DNA of 64,000 nt, taken from contig NXFV01001996.1 in assembly GCA_002803225.1 (NCBI GenBank), positions 1 to 64,000 of the forward strand, read 5' to 3'. Below are positions 43,399 through 55,665 of this stretch, one piece after another; position 1 is the first letter of the stretch; every line of letters begins with the position of its first letter. This DNA is from Gamarada debralockiae. Its lineage: Eukaryota > Ascomycota > Leotiomycetes > Helotiales > Hyphodiscaceae. The position numbers were made by a program, and so were the translations under genes. The notes below the pieces were generated by a model. That model did not search any database. It had not been told where the DNA came from and worked only from the letters and a program-made list of their open reading frames with translations.

Positions 43399-43540
43399 GA
43401 AAGGAGTATGGAGTCTGGGGTTTAGGTTTGGGATGACTGTTGCAGAGTAGTTTTATGACAATAAAGAAGATCGAGCACTTGCATATGAATTCTTTGATTC
43501 AGGTAGCAACATTGTATGACAGTTGATAGCGAAGATCACC

Positions 43541-45621
43541 TCATTCTCCCTCCTTCAAGTCCTTCTCCACCTGCGCCCTACAAATCGGATGATAGAAATC
43601 CTTGTTCTTCTCAAAAGTCTCCAACGCCAGCTTTCGATCTACTTTGTTCAACTTCCTGTACAAAGGTCTCACGAACTTCATTCGTCCAACCTTTCCGAGC
43701 AGATCTGCAGCAGGTTGATACGCCGTCTCGTCCTTAGCCGTGAGCGCGATGCCGATATATCGAGAGCTGAGCTCCACGTTGCGGGAAGATGTCAACGAGT
43801 AGGCTTTGCCCATTGCGCGAGATTGTGAAGCGGTGAGTGGGGTCTTGAAAAGTTGGATACGCTCGAGGAAGACGACAATTTGGTTTGCGGTGAGGCCTTC
43901 AATGTCAGATGGGCTTGGCGAATAGCTCTGGAGGTCGAATGGTCAGCTTAAATTCGGCCCCGGAAGGATGGATGGTTAGCTGCTTACCTCTGATTCCCAC
44001 TTCTGGGCCAGAGCATAACATTTGTCTACCATGCTGGTATCAAAGTCGGGCTTTGGTGGCAGGCCAGGCTTGTAGAACCAAGAGTCCCAATCCACGGATT
44101 CCAAAGCCTTCGATGCTGCAGCATCGGGTTTAAAGAAGTCGAGCAGAGTCGCTTTGAAGTCGTAGGAATCGAGGGACTTGCGACTCCAGGTTTTGAAGTA
44201 ATGGGGGATGAATGTGTCGAACGAAGGCTTGCCGATGAGCTTTTCGAGATAGTAGAGGAAGTGGAAACCCTGCAAAAAGTCAGAAGACAGGGTCAGGTGA
44301 GATTGAGAGAGGGAAACTGACCTTCTCATAGGGAATGCTGCTGAACGCATCATCGGGATCCTTGCCCTTCAGATCTATAACAAGCTTCGTGAATTCATGG
44401 TCATGTCCGAACAGGTTAACGGAGTCCTCTACTCGTCGTCAGCACTGTCGAACAAGAAAAGAGAGACTGCAACATACCCAAAGCCTTCCATCCAATGATG
44501 GACGAGAAGTCTCGGTGTGGTTCACCATGAACTGCAGCTTGCAATCTTCGTTCCAGATACGTAGTCCATCCCTCATTCAGCCAGAAATGCTCCCAACTAG
44601 CATTCGAAACTAAATTTCCACTCCAAGAATGGCTTAGCTCATGAGCAATAACATCAACATTCTCCCGATCGCCACTGATAATGGTGGGCGTCGCAAATGT
44701 AAACACGGGATTCTCCATTCCACCATACGGGAAACTCGGTGGCAACACCAAGACGTTGTATTGAGTCCATTGATATGGTAAGACTATCTTCTCTGCTACT
44801 TCGATGAATCTCTCAGTGTCTGCCTCCAACTCCCACTTCGCATCCGACAGTTCTTCTGGGCCAGTGGAAACCAGAGATCGTGGACCGATTGAGGCAGTGG
44901 CGATGTCACCTGATGCGAGAGCGAAGAGGTAGGACGGCATTGGGATTTCCTGACGGAATGAGTAGAGAAGTGTGCCAGACTCGCCATTGGTGCTGTGAAC
45001 GAAAGAGGAGGCTCCTGTTGACAAGCCAGATGCCACGACTGGGAGGGGCGAACGGATGCGGAAGTCGTAGGTGCTCTTCACATCTGGAGTGTCTTGGCAA
45101 GGGAAGATGGATCGATTGTGGATAGCCTGGCATTGAGAGAACATGTAAGGAAACTTCTTGTTCGATGTTTGAGATGGTGTCATCCATTGCAAGGCTGTAC
45201 ATTTGTCTGTGGTGGAAAGTGCGATATCAACAGCTACGATAGAGCCTTTGGCAGCTCCACCAAAAACCTTGATAGACAACGGGCTGCCGTAAGGCTCGAA
45301 GCGGTCTTTGACGACCCAATCCTTGCTCTTATTGCCATTGACGCTGATATCCTGGACTTCCAAGAAGCTGGTATCGAGGATGATCTCCTCAGACTCCTTC
45401 TCTGTGATGGATTCCAATTGAAGGGTGACGGTTCCCGTGAGCCTCTGCTTCTTGAAGTCAATTGCAAGGTCTGCAATGGTATGCTTCGTCTTCCAGTTGT
45501 TGTAATTCGACAGGGTGTTGGGGTCACGTGGCATGTTAATAGCAGCCATTGTGCGGATTTGGGAGGGGAATCGTCGTGCCGATGTGACTGCAGCTCTTGC
45601 GAATGAGAAGAGCGAACTCAT
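43541..45621 (-). CDS. M1 zinc aminopeptidase / leukotriene A4 hydrolase homologue
   Basis: Four exons on the minus strand (44478-45621, 44322-44428, 43988-44269, 43541-43927) with GT...AG introns in register give 639 residues, the usual size. The family layout is complete: an N-terminal beta domain, [16 protein letters not shown] (~170), substrate-binding YGGMENP (~300), and the zinc site His327-Glu328-x2-His331 ([10 protein letters not shown]) with Glu350 (WLNEGWT). The C-terminal helical repeat domain (~450-639) ends KDLKEGE. These enzymes cleave N-terminal residues and have epoxide hydrolase activity. The first 24 residues are Arg/Ser/Ala-rich and may target mitochondria; a second Met at ~25 ([10 protein letters not shown]) would give a cytosolic form. 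No breaks. Confidence 0.95.
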
Positions 45622-48600
45622 GTAACCCTACTACGTCGTTGGAAGTTTGAAGCTCCAAAGTGTTGTTTGACGTCGTTTTCTTTTGTTTGTGTAGCCTCGC
45701 ATGATGAGGTTGAAGAATGGAAAGGTGCGACCAGGGAACTGCCAAAGTCGGCTTAGCTCCAAACCTTAAACTTTTAAGTTGCCAGCTTGAGGCCTGAGGC
45801 ACTAAGACTTCATTGTCACGTGGACCCCCTTCAATGGCCGCCTTCGAAACAGTCCCCTTTTTCCTCTGTCTCTTTCCACCTTCAGGAACTTGGCCGAGGG
45901 CTTGAGTCTGAGCCGTTGAAAGAACCACCCAAAAAGCAAAGTGAACCCGCATACCTCACCATCAAACCTCCTTCTCAGACGTACAGTACTGGGCAGCCGG
46001 TCGCCTACCGCACGGCACGGCCCAAAAATAATCCCGAGGCCCAATGAAACTCCCGCTGGAAGCTTGCAAAATAGTCTAGAAGCAACTGAAACCGCCCATT
46101 CTTGACAGCGGCACGATAGTGTGTGTCGCCATCTGCAACCTGCTTGAAGCAGAGTTCATCGCCGTCGCTTGTTTTTAAGTTAACTGCAAGTTTGTATTTT
46201 TAATATCGAGTTCATCTGGGTGCGGCGATTGAGTTTGAGGAACTGGGGGCGAAGGGTTGTGGGAGAGTTTGGAGATGGACGGACGGGTGTGCTATCGATA
46301 AGCTGCACACCGAGGATCATCGTGGTGTTTTGGGTTTCGAGACGTCACTATCACATCACCTTCACCGAGGTTGAGTTTGTGATTCGCTATGAGTGCAATT
46401 AAGATAATTTTCAGCCTGTTTCCTCCGCTTCCGCAGCTGGGTATCGAAACGTTTTTGAAGCCCCCGAACCAAGGTTGAGATGAACCGATCTAGATATATG
46501 GGTAGATGGATAACTACCCGTCACACTATATCTGAATCCTTAGAATAAAGAAGAAACATTAAACCCCCGGATTCCGGGATGGCGCCGAGGAGATATATTT
46601 AGGGCACTTTTTATGTTGAGAGGGATGTTGTTAGTTTGAAACTTGGGATTCTCGAAGGATAAAATTTATTGGGAAGCTGCTCGTCTGGAAGGAAGTGGAT
46701 TTTGATGACAATGGGTGATATTGTGGATGGAAATTTTCTAAGCCTCCCCTCGGTACCAATTATCAAGAGCCGACTAATATTTTAATTATTTTGAGCACTG
46801 AGGAGGATGAATGGTTGAGGAAAAGGCGTGGGAGATCTGGATATTTAGAACGAGGATGTTTGGAAGTTGGTAAGAGAGGATGACAAGTGACACAGTCATC
46901 TCCGACTATCCCACCACGCCTCCGGCGCAGATATTTAGGAAAAGGGGATATCCGAAAATGAAGCATTGACGACAATCTCAACAGCTGAACGGAGCTTTGG
47001 TAGTTGGTGTGAGCACGGTTCGCAAGTGAGGACTGCCATCGGTTGAACGGCCGACTTGGCAGCTCAAGTCATGTCAGGAGGATCCTTCATACGAGCCTCG
47101 AGACGAGACTTCTTGATTGCACGGATGAAGATATTCGTTTTGCTTTCTACATTAAAGTTGAAGGTAAATTGTGACTTGAAGCTCTAACTTCCGAGAACTG
47201 GAGATGTTCGACGTTTGGTTTGAAGTTTGGATTTGTACGAGGGTACCTACGTACTGTACGAATGTTTCGAACAGTTGGTGGGCGCCAATTAAGACCCTGC
47301 TGTTCCGAGAAAGAGCCTAAGCTTTTTCTAGTAAAATCTCAGACAGCTTAAGCATATCCTAGTCCATTATCTTCGATCAGATATAGGGCTCGATTGACTG
47401 GGTGCGCACGATCCACTTACTGGGTACCCTGGAGGCCGGGCGGTTTTGGGGCCTTGTTTTGCAGAACGCTGCATAGGAGTTATGTCGGTTTGTCTTCGAG
47501 TCAGGTGGTGATATCTGTGCTATTATTTGATTAATTAAGACATTCTTGGCAAGAATGCAAGAATAGCAGGAAGAACAGATGAAGTCAAAGAGCTGAGATC
47601 GATAAGAATGATTGTGATCTCCAGGAGATCTACATTTATGCAACCTTCTCTGCACTGCACGAAAAAGCATAAACTCGCTTCGGAGAATTATGTTGCTCTT
47701 TTTATCACTTCCCATGAATTTAATCTATCTGCCTGGAGGCGTGCCAGCCACCTGAGTGCTGGGTGCGGCGTAGAATTCCAGCCGGTGAAAAGGGATTGTA
47801 ATTATGGAACCGCGTGGCATTCGGGCTGCAGCCAATTAAAGAAATCTGAAATTTGGTAAACCAGTTTGATCTGCTGCAGGAGAACTTTCTTTCCGGTCTG
47901 CAGCGGGAAGGAACGGAAAGTACAATTGATATTCTGGTGGCAGAGGATTGAGGAAGGTGTGCGACCCCACGATGTCTCAAAAGAGAAGCTGCGTGACCAC
48001 ACCCTCTCCAAATCCGTCAGTTGCCGATAGACTGTACTGAATCGATCATCTGCTGGTGTTGCGGTGTGAAGAAGGTTAAACAAAGGGTAAATTGTGATGT
48101 GTCATAAGAAGAATCGTGGTCGCGGAGATCCTCACGATGTGGGAAGGACTTGAGCGAAAAAGAGACCAATGCGTTTAAGGTGGAGAGACACGATATTCTT
48201 TTTGTATGAAATTCTGATCTGTGCTCTGCATCGCAACCTCTCAGAAGTCAGGAAAGAAATGAAAAATACCACTGTTGCGCAGAGTGCAGACTAATCTTCC
48301 GTGATGCAGTTTGAAGGAGATTATTTTAACGAATGCGTGAAATCTGCCGCTGATTGAGCGGGTAGATTTGTCGCAGAGGGCTGTAGTTGGCGTTGAGACA
48401 CTCAGATATGGTTCTGAATTATTTTAGGGTATTTCTTCTATAGTTCTCATAAGCTTTGATGTGATGGAAATCTCTGGTGCATATAGATGGAGAACATCGT
48501 GCTTCATGGACAAGCTCAAGCTGCCCCTCATGCCCCTCCATCCACATCCTCATTTCTGCCGATCAGGGCCGGCAATTGAAGGGGGACCATGAGCTCATGA

Positions 48601-50819
48601 AGCACTTCTTATTAGTAGTTGCTCTCGGGGGATGCTTGATCTTAACAAGAGCTTCAAATCACAAACAAGCTTACCGTTGGCTCATGAAACAAGACTTTGG
48701 TGATATTGACAAGCTCATTCATAGCATGAGTGATGTGGCGCGCGGGGAGGATCGACGACGAAAGTCTATCGCACTGATTCGAGCCTCATTCAACCTTGTC
48801 TCAGGAATTCAACCTTAGTTATGCCTTGTGTGAACTTTGTCTATGTTCACATCACGACCCGTGTTTTCTTTGGCCCGCTGGCGTAAAGGTTAACAGCTGT
48901 AGTGATGATCGGTTTGGTTTTGCCCTCCCTAGAAGGGCAAGTTGTCGATGCCTGGTAAGTGATCTTTCGGGGCCCAACCGTGCATGGCACCCTGGATTTG
49001 TGACAGGATATGAGAAGCTGGATGGACGATGGACGACCGCGTGGTGCGGAACATCGGGTCGTTCGAGTAAGATCGGAGGATCGATACGAAGAATGGTACC
49101 ACTCCCCGCCAGCAGTCTGTAGAATACTCTGCAGGTACTGGAATGTACTGTGTGCCCTCTATTTTTGAGACCATTACTGTTTGAGCATGGTAATTTGGGT
49201 GGACGAAGCCAAACCCCTGGCCCTGTCGCCGCACAGACGGGCACGGCATTCTATCTGAAAGCAGCTATCGACCCCGCGTCATGGCTCGCCGTTCTGGACT
49301 CGGTGCATGAACATACCAAACCACGCGGTAATCGAGTGTTTCAACGACAATTTGTTTCTAAGGACGTCGCGAGAGTTACCAGCTTGAATAGAGTTGAAAA
49401 ACGAGAAATTGGGCGAGTTAGCAATGACAAGAGGTTGAATCATGAAAGTGGGGGACCAACGTCAAATCCCACGTGTTACTGCGTCTGAGTTAAACGTGCT
49501 GTAGTGGGAAAGTTACTTGGTCTGATGGCAGCGATGGTGCGGTGAAATTCTCCTCCATAATAGGCTTTCCGTGAGGTTAGAAAGTCAAATCCGAGTCAGA
49601 CGCAAGTCGCCTCTCATAAGGAATATCAAAACACAGAATCAAGGTAGTGGGGTAGATGGAGAATCGCGAAGATCAGCCCTTGAGGTGTTGAAATCATGAT
49701 GAGAAGTATCGTGAGCTGTCCAAGATATCTTCAGATTTTTGGTGTAATCGGCAGTTATTGGTGGGAATGAGGGGGGCGTTCATGACCTGCCGGCATAGCA
49801 GATCCCTTGCATTATTTTGATAGCATCACTGAAAACGATTCCCATTTGTTTCCCTTTTGCCGTTCTTCTGAATTCACACAAAAGCCATTGCTTGTTGCTC
49901 TGTTCTACAGGACGCTACCAGCAAAAACCACTGCTTTGAGTGTAACCGAGGGGATCCAGACCACTAAGAAAAGGGTTCCGCCACTTAACCCAAATTCAAC
50001 GTCCGTGCAAAAGCTGCACTCTTCTCTAAATGCCCCTCAGTTGACCAACGAGAACTATCTATGCCACTTCATTTACGAAAAACGACTTTTATTATTCACC
50101 AGAGAGCACACCATAGTCAACTGCGAAGAATAACCGGCTTCTCCTATTGAAATTTGAAATGCTCGAGTGCTGCATGCACCCATACAAATTTTTATGCAGG
50201 AGGAGGAGTGATTCCCCATCGCTTCCATGCAACTGCATGGGTGCACGGTGCATCTTGGGCCTGCCTGATCTCGGAGCAGTTCCTGTCAAGGGCTCAAGCG
50301 GTTTCACTCTCTTCCCTCGGTCCAAAGTCTGCAACAACGCCTCAACTTCATCGCACTTGCCGATGCCCACCATCGCCCATCCGGCTGTTCGGCCGGCGGA
50401 TTGCTGACTCTCCTTCCCACACTATGCCTCTTCAGTGTCTCAGACGCCACAGCGTTCGTGTCCCCTACCTGGCCTCTTCCAGCCGGCACCATCGTTGGAG
50501 CTTTGCGGTGACTTATTTATCCCTGCCGCATACCTTTCTTATGTGAGCTAGGGGGGGTCTATTAAGAAATACTTAATCGGCGCCATCCTGGGGTCTGGTC
50601 CAAGTAACTGGCACCACATAAGTATATGTGCTTCCGACTTCCATCCTTATTCGATCATTGTGTGGCCAGTGGATTGAGTTCCATTTATTTTTGCATTCAG
50701 TTCTTAATTTATATTGTTCGAGAAAGATTCTTGCATTTGCAGTTGCATTAAGGAGCTTGCAGCTGCAGCTTGTCGACATTATCCACAGCGTGCAGCAATC
50801 CTTGACGGAAACAAAACAT
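45622..50819. other. Long gene-poor region (5.2 kb)
   Basis: No frame here has a convincing domain or intron structure. A minus-strand patch around 46075-46190 reads ELCFKQVADGDTHYRAAVKN followed by GRFQLLLDYF; it is protein-like and could be an ankyrin-type scrap. Frames at 48477-48818, 48852-49244 and 49807-50133 are featureless. The part nearest 50819 is probably promoter and leader of the next gene. Composition is not strikingly AT-rich, so this is not a simple transposon graveyard. Confidence 0.4.
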
Positions 50820-52885
50820 ATGGCTCATATTGCCGACTTCATGGTCGAAACAAAGTCGACGGTTGGGCTAAATAATTATATAGCGAGAGAGCTCTCCCCC
50901 AATTCACCTCACGATGCAGCAGTATGTTTCTCCAACTTCATATGAGGTTCGTTGCTCACGATTTTCAGACAGGAGCAGTCACACCCGCGGATGAGAAGGA
51001 GACATATGTGTGGAGAATGCACCAACCGTCCGAGTCAAGAAAATACCAATTGTTCCCAGCGAAGGACAAACTTTCGATAACAGCAGGACGAAAGAGTCCA
51101 GATCCAGAGACCATTCTGTCGTCGACAATGGGGCAGGCAGAGAAGGACCGATCAATACTCGGGGGTGCAGTTCGCACGAAACCAAAAGAACAAACGCTCA
51201 TTCGACGGAGGAAGGTCAGCGTACCAGAGCTAGGACCCATGACGACGGTGCAAGAAATCGCTATGGATTCTCGTGAGTGTGATATTATTGGGTATGTATA
51301 GTTCATACTAACAACCCTATCTAGCAACGATACCTGGCCGCCCACCAATCCATGAACGATCGATTAGTGCACCAGGTAATAGCTGGCGCCAACACGTATT
51401 TGGGGAGAGCATGCTGTCGTGCATATCTGGACCTGCATTGGACGAGAGCGCCGAGATCGCTATATCAGATACAAACACCCCTAAAACCGGGTTAGTGAGC
51501 GACGAATCTAGCCAAAATACAACACCCAAACAAGGATCAGGGTCCCCAAAACAGCCTTTATCACCAAAAGTCCTCGCTCCTCTCGTCATACCTTCCACTT
51601 CTGCTCCTCAACCACAACGACTGATTCGACAAAATTCGATCACAAGACTGAGATCAGGCAGTACGCCCCCTGATGTTCCTCCAAAATCGGCACGGATGAA
51701 GGAGGGCTCTCCGCACCCTAGAGCTTCTCCATTTACGCCTATGTCAGCGTCTAGCACTTCCATTTCTGCTCCCACTGCTCCGACGTCTATTTCTAGCACG
51801 CCTAACTCAGCCCCTGAAGGTCGCTCGTCACCAAAGCCATGGAGTGCCGGTCCTTCACCAAATCCCAATGCCGTAGGCCACAACAGAGGGCAATCGGAGA
51901 CCACGCACCGACAAGGACACATGGCGGGTCACCGTCGGGGAGAATCAGAGGCATCGATCATGGATCGAGGTAGACCGAAGAAGAGGGCTGACGGCAGTCC
52001 CATCAAAAACACGTCAAACAGGAAAGTAGCGAGTTCAGAGGAACAGAAGGCATTTGAGACTCTACCCCAAGGATGCCGTGCTGTCGACGCACCTTCCTTA
52101 TTGCCGGCCACTGAGATTGAGGTCTTGAGGAAGCAAGCTATTGGGCAAGCATCGAGGTTCGAGGTTCTTGGCTCGAAGGATGTGGAGGCTTTGTCAAGAG
52201 TATATCTCCCTCCTCTCACAACTCATTCCTTTATACTAACATAATCTAGGAACTCCGCGGCCTCGACGAACGCTGCGAATACCTCCGTAAAACGCACCGC
52301 TCCCTCCGCTCCGGCCGCCGCAACCTCCACGACAGAATCTGCACCTACCTGCGCTCACCTCGCGTCGCTCGTTTCTCCCACGAATCGATCCTCAAGCAAG
52401 AGGAAGCCCTTTCCGAGCTTGACGCATCGATTGATGATTGGGTTTCCAAACTTGAGCAAGCTGAAAACCGTCGGACTCGTGTCCGACAAAAGCTTTTGGA
52501 GCATGTTGCTGCTGCATTGATCTTGCCGTCTTTGACGCCCAATGACAACTCCACCCCAACGACGATTGTGGAGAGGAAGGTCCCTGCTGGAGAAAATACA
52601 CCGCCTCGCTCTCCGACGAAGAGTCAGAGTCCCCAGCGTCTTGCTGCGCCCGTGCAGGTCGATAGTCCTGAGGAGCCTGGCCGTCGCAGCGTGGAGAGCA
52701 TTCGCATCTATGCTGATTCAGATGTGTATGCTTTGCTCGCTGATGTGGAGGAGGAGATCAATCGCATGGGCGACCAGGCCCAGAGCGAGGCTTCACAGGA
52801 GTCTGCTATCAATGCGGGCCTCATGCTCAACGCCGCTACCTTTTCACCCCTGAAGCCGGTTAGCTATGGTACTACCGCGTTTTAA
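50820..52885 (+). CDS. Ser/Pro-rich coiled-coil protein, up-regulated-during-septation (Uds1)-like
   Basis: The downstream structure is firm: exons from 50969-51272, 51325-52199 and 52250-52885 with good splice sites. The start is not firm. An exon 50820-50921 (MAHIADFMVETKS..., intron 50922-50968, GTATGT...TTCAG) gives about 637 residues; an unspliced ATG at 50924 also works. An ATG at 50914 in good context is out of frame unless a 22-bp intron is removed. Residues ~40-390 are disordered, rich in Ser, Pro and Thr, with SPK/TPP-type sites. A helical region follows (RFEVLGSKDVEALSRELRGL, LRKTHRSLRSGRRNLHDRI, ALSELDASIDDWVSKLEQAE), resembling the fungal Uds1 domain. A septation or cytoskeletal role is inference from that resemblance. 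Confidence 0.7.
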
Positions 52886-53535
52886 GTCTCTTTTCTTCAG
52901 CTGATTTTGTTGAGGAGAGAGGAAAGAAGAGATGGATTGATGTTTACGACTTACGTTGTTTTGCTTTCGAGATATTTGCGGATTGATGTTTCACGACGAC
53001 GAAGAGAAGATGTTATGATGCATTTGTAGCGCAGCCGTTTATATTTTGCTTGCCGCTTTGTACGTTGTTTGTATGTTTGTTTGCTGTTCTGTTTATCGTG
53101 TTGATACCAACATTTACGGGCGTTTATACATATGGGAGCCTACTTAGGGATCTCCTTGTTTTGTGATGGGTCAAAAATTGTTTTATTTGGGGGCGTTTAT
53201 ATATACATGTCTCTTTGTGTTGCTATATAAATTCATGTCTGTCGCTCTCGCGTCCGCTTTGTAAGAAGACAGAAGGGGAAGGAAAGAGAAAATTTTGTTT
53301 GATTGGGGATGATTGGGAAAGGATGTCCATCATTCGTAACGGTCGGCACTTCTTGATTCTGATAGAGATCATTGAATCGTTTCCACCACTACTGTTCTAA
53401 TTCACCGTTGTGACCTGTGTTTGTGAAACTTGGTATCATTACTCTTATATTAGTACATGTATTATTCAATCCCACCATGGACACCCTGGACGAACTCGAA
53501 TATCCCCGTTTCCACTCCCATCGCCCTTTTTGTGT
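52886..53535. other. Convergent intergenic region
   Basis: 3' flanks of two convergent genes. T-rich with several TGTTTGT/TTTATA runs fitting 3' processing signals; no open frame of interest. Confidence 0.4.
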
Positions 53536-54376
53536 TTATATCCCAGCTAACCTCCTCATGCCCACATTACTAATTGTCCTCCCCTCTCCCTCCACGCCCT
53601 TTCCCTCCAACGGTTCTCCATTCCCCATTGCAAGATCGGTTAACACTCTTGACAGGTCCTTGGTTGGGGAGATCATGCCACCCCCCACGCCCCTCAACAC
53701 TGGCAACAGCGTGCGCTCCATGATCTTCTGCAGTCCCTTCCTCTGCGGTATCCACTTATGAATCTCGGGATGGAACGTCGGATCTACGCCTCCTGGGCGC
53801 AACGAGAATGGCTTGAGGTTCGCGTATGAGGAATCTTTCGAGAGAGCGAGAAGAGCAGCTTCTGTGCGTCCTTTTATGAGTCCAAAGTGTGCGGTGAATA
53901 TGCCTGGCGAAGTCGTTGCACCTTCGCCGGAAACGTACACGAATTTGAAGGGTTTTGGGGGGTCGGGGAGGGAGGTGAATGCGCGGGCGGCAGCGAGGGG
54001 GTAGTCGTAAGTTATTTTCTGGTACTCCCTATACAAGATAAGTTAGCCTCCGCTATCCGTCGCCTGCTACCCGTCCGATTGATTCGAAAAGGGTATCATA
54101 GGGAGGAGGAAGGGCTACTCACTCCTTTGTAACCTGCGTAACGCTGATCCCCTGCGCCCACACACAACCCTCCGCACCTTTCAATTGCGCCAATACCTCG
54201 CTCGGATATGTATTGAAATCTTTATGTATAATGACCTTGACCTTCTCGTGGCCTTCCGCTTGCGGAACGGGTCTGCGGGAGAGAATCGAGACTCTAGTGA
54301 CGGAGGGCGTATTTATCATGTGGTGGAGGACGCCGGATCCAACCAGCCCCGTGGCGCCGGTGAGTATGAGATGCAT
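53536..54376 (-). CDS. NAD(P)-binding Rossmann-fold protein (atypical SDR, YbjT/NmrA-like)
   Basis: Two exons on the minus strand (54123-54376 and 53536-54028, 94-bp intron GTGAGT...ATAG) give 248 residues. The N-terminus MHLILTGATGLVGSGVLHHM carries the GxTGxxG dinucleotide loop (7-13). VSILSRRPVP (~30) closes the second strand, with Arg positions suiting NADP. GCVWAQGIS (~70) and FVYVSGEGA (~120) match strands 4 and 5, followed by KGRTEAALL (~140) and FSLRPGGVDP (~160). There is no classical Tyr-x3-Lys, so it is an atypical SDR. Substrate unknown; cytosolic. It is transcribed towards the septation-type gene and lies 1.3 kb from the FAD oxidase. Confidence 0.88.
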
Positions 54377-55665
54377 TTTGTGTTAGTTATTCGATTAGCA
54401 GATCAGCTGGGAGAAAATTGAAGTATTAGAGAAATGGGGGGAAAGACAGCGACAAGTCATGTTGGTTTTGTACTCGAGCACCAGTGACGCAAGGCTGTAA
54501 AGTCCATCTCTAAAATCCGCCGCCATCCCTAAAAATTCGCTGATGCGGGCGCAATTCCCGCATTTTAGGCTTACCACCCACCAAATCTTTGCCGCGAACC
54601 TGGGCGAGTGTCAGCAGGTTGCATGAAATGAAGTGGATGCCCCAAGGAAGACCAGTGTGGGCTAAGGATGCCTTTATCGCGGCTTTTCGTGGTATGGGTG
54701 GAAGGCTATGGCTATTGAATTGATGACAGAGTCGGACCATGAAACTTCCTGTCTGGAACCGGTCAGAGCGGACCTAGCGTGTAAAATTCTGCCTTCTTCG
54801 CAACGCAACCCCTTTAGAGATGATGAAAAACTGGGACATATTCAGCGTACAGTCGACTGACTCTCGCCGTCGCCTTCTACCTTTAAAACCACAAGTGTGG
54901 ACCAGGATTATGACACTGGGGTTCCCGATTTTCTAACGTTCCCCGAAGACTTGAGCAGGAACCCGTTAGCCGCTGTCAAGGTGAGCTTGTGTCTACATAT
55001 GCCATTCTCGGGCTGGGAAAATCTTGGTATCCAATATTTCCACAATGGGGGCATCAAACCATTCAATCATCTGTCTTCTCTTGTACGCTGCGAGCTACTA
55101 TTACCAAACTAGCTGTTGTATATCGGTCCAGCTAAAGAAGCATCCCCCGAGATGGTGGCTTGAACTGTTGACTTTGTTACCGACTTTAGCTTGCAAACAG
55201 AGACGGTCAGGAGTTAAGTAATCTCAAATTCATCTGCCTGTATCGTTCTGACTGAGGACCGTTCAATACTTCTCTCGAAGCACAGCCTCCAGTTTCAGCG
55301 TAGGGTGCGCCAGATCTATGGATTCATCCGATCTGTCAGGAAGCTTCTTTTCCCGGTCCCCTGGAAACGCCATGGACCTACAGTTTGGCACTCCACTAGA
55401 ATCTAGGAATAGATATCAATCTTCTTCTTGGCCGTAGGTGATTACTTAAATCAACGTAGCAGACATCACGTGAGTCCCAGTGCCGTCGCAATGGTTCGGG
55501 TATGACTACGTGAAAAGTTCCCGGTGTCACCGATTCCCTGGGATATACCTCATATAGATTCCTGCGTAATATTGTACGTAGTCCAGATAAATGGCCACAG
55601 TTGTCCACATCATTTCTGCGAGTTTCTCAAGTCGACATTGCAAAGCACCTTCTTGATCCTTTGCA
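54377..55665. other. Intergenic region between divergent reductase and FAD oxidase
   Basis: Divergent promoter space of about 1.3 kb. Short frames (54510-54740, 54897-55112, 55396-55608) show no domain. No clear TATA box is seen. Confidence 0.35.

Noticed and set aside
49807..50133. 108-residue frame upstream of the septation-type gene
   Set aside because: No domain, no signal and ordinary composition; more likely promoter or leader sequence.
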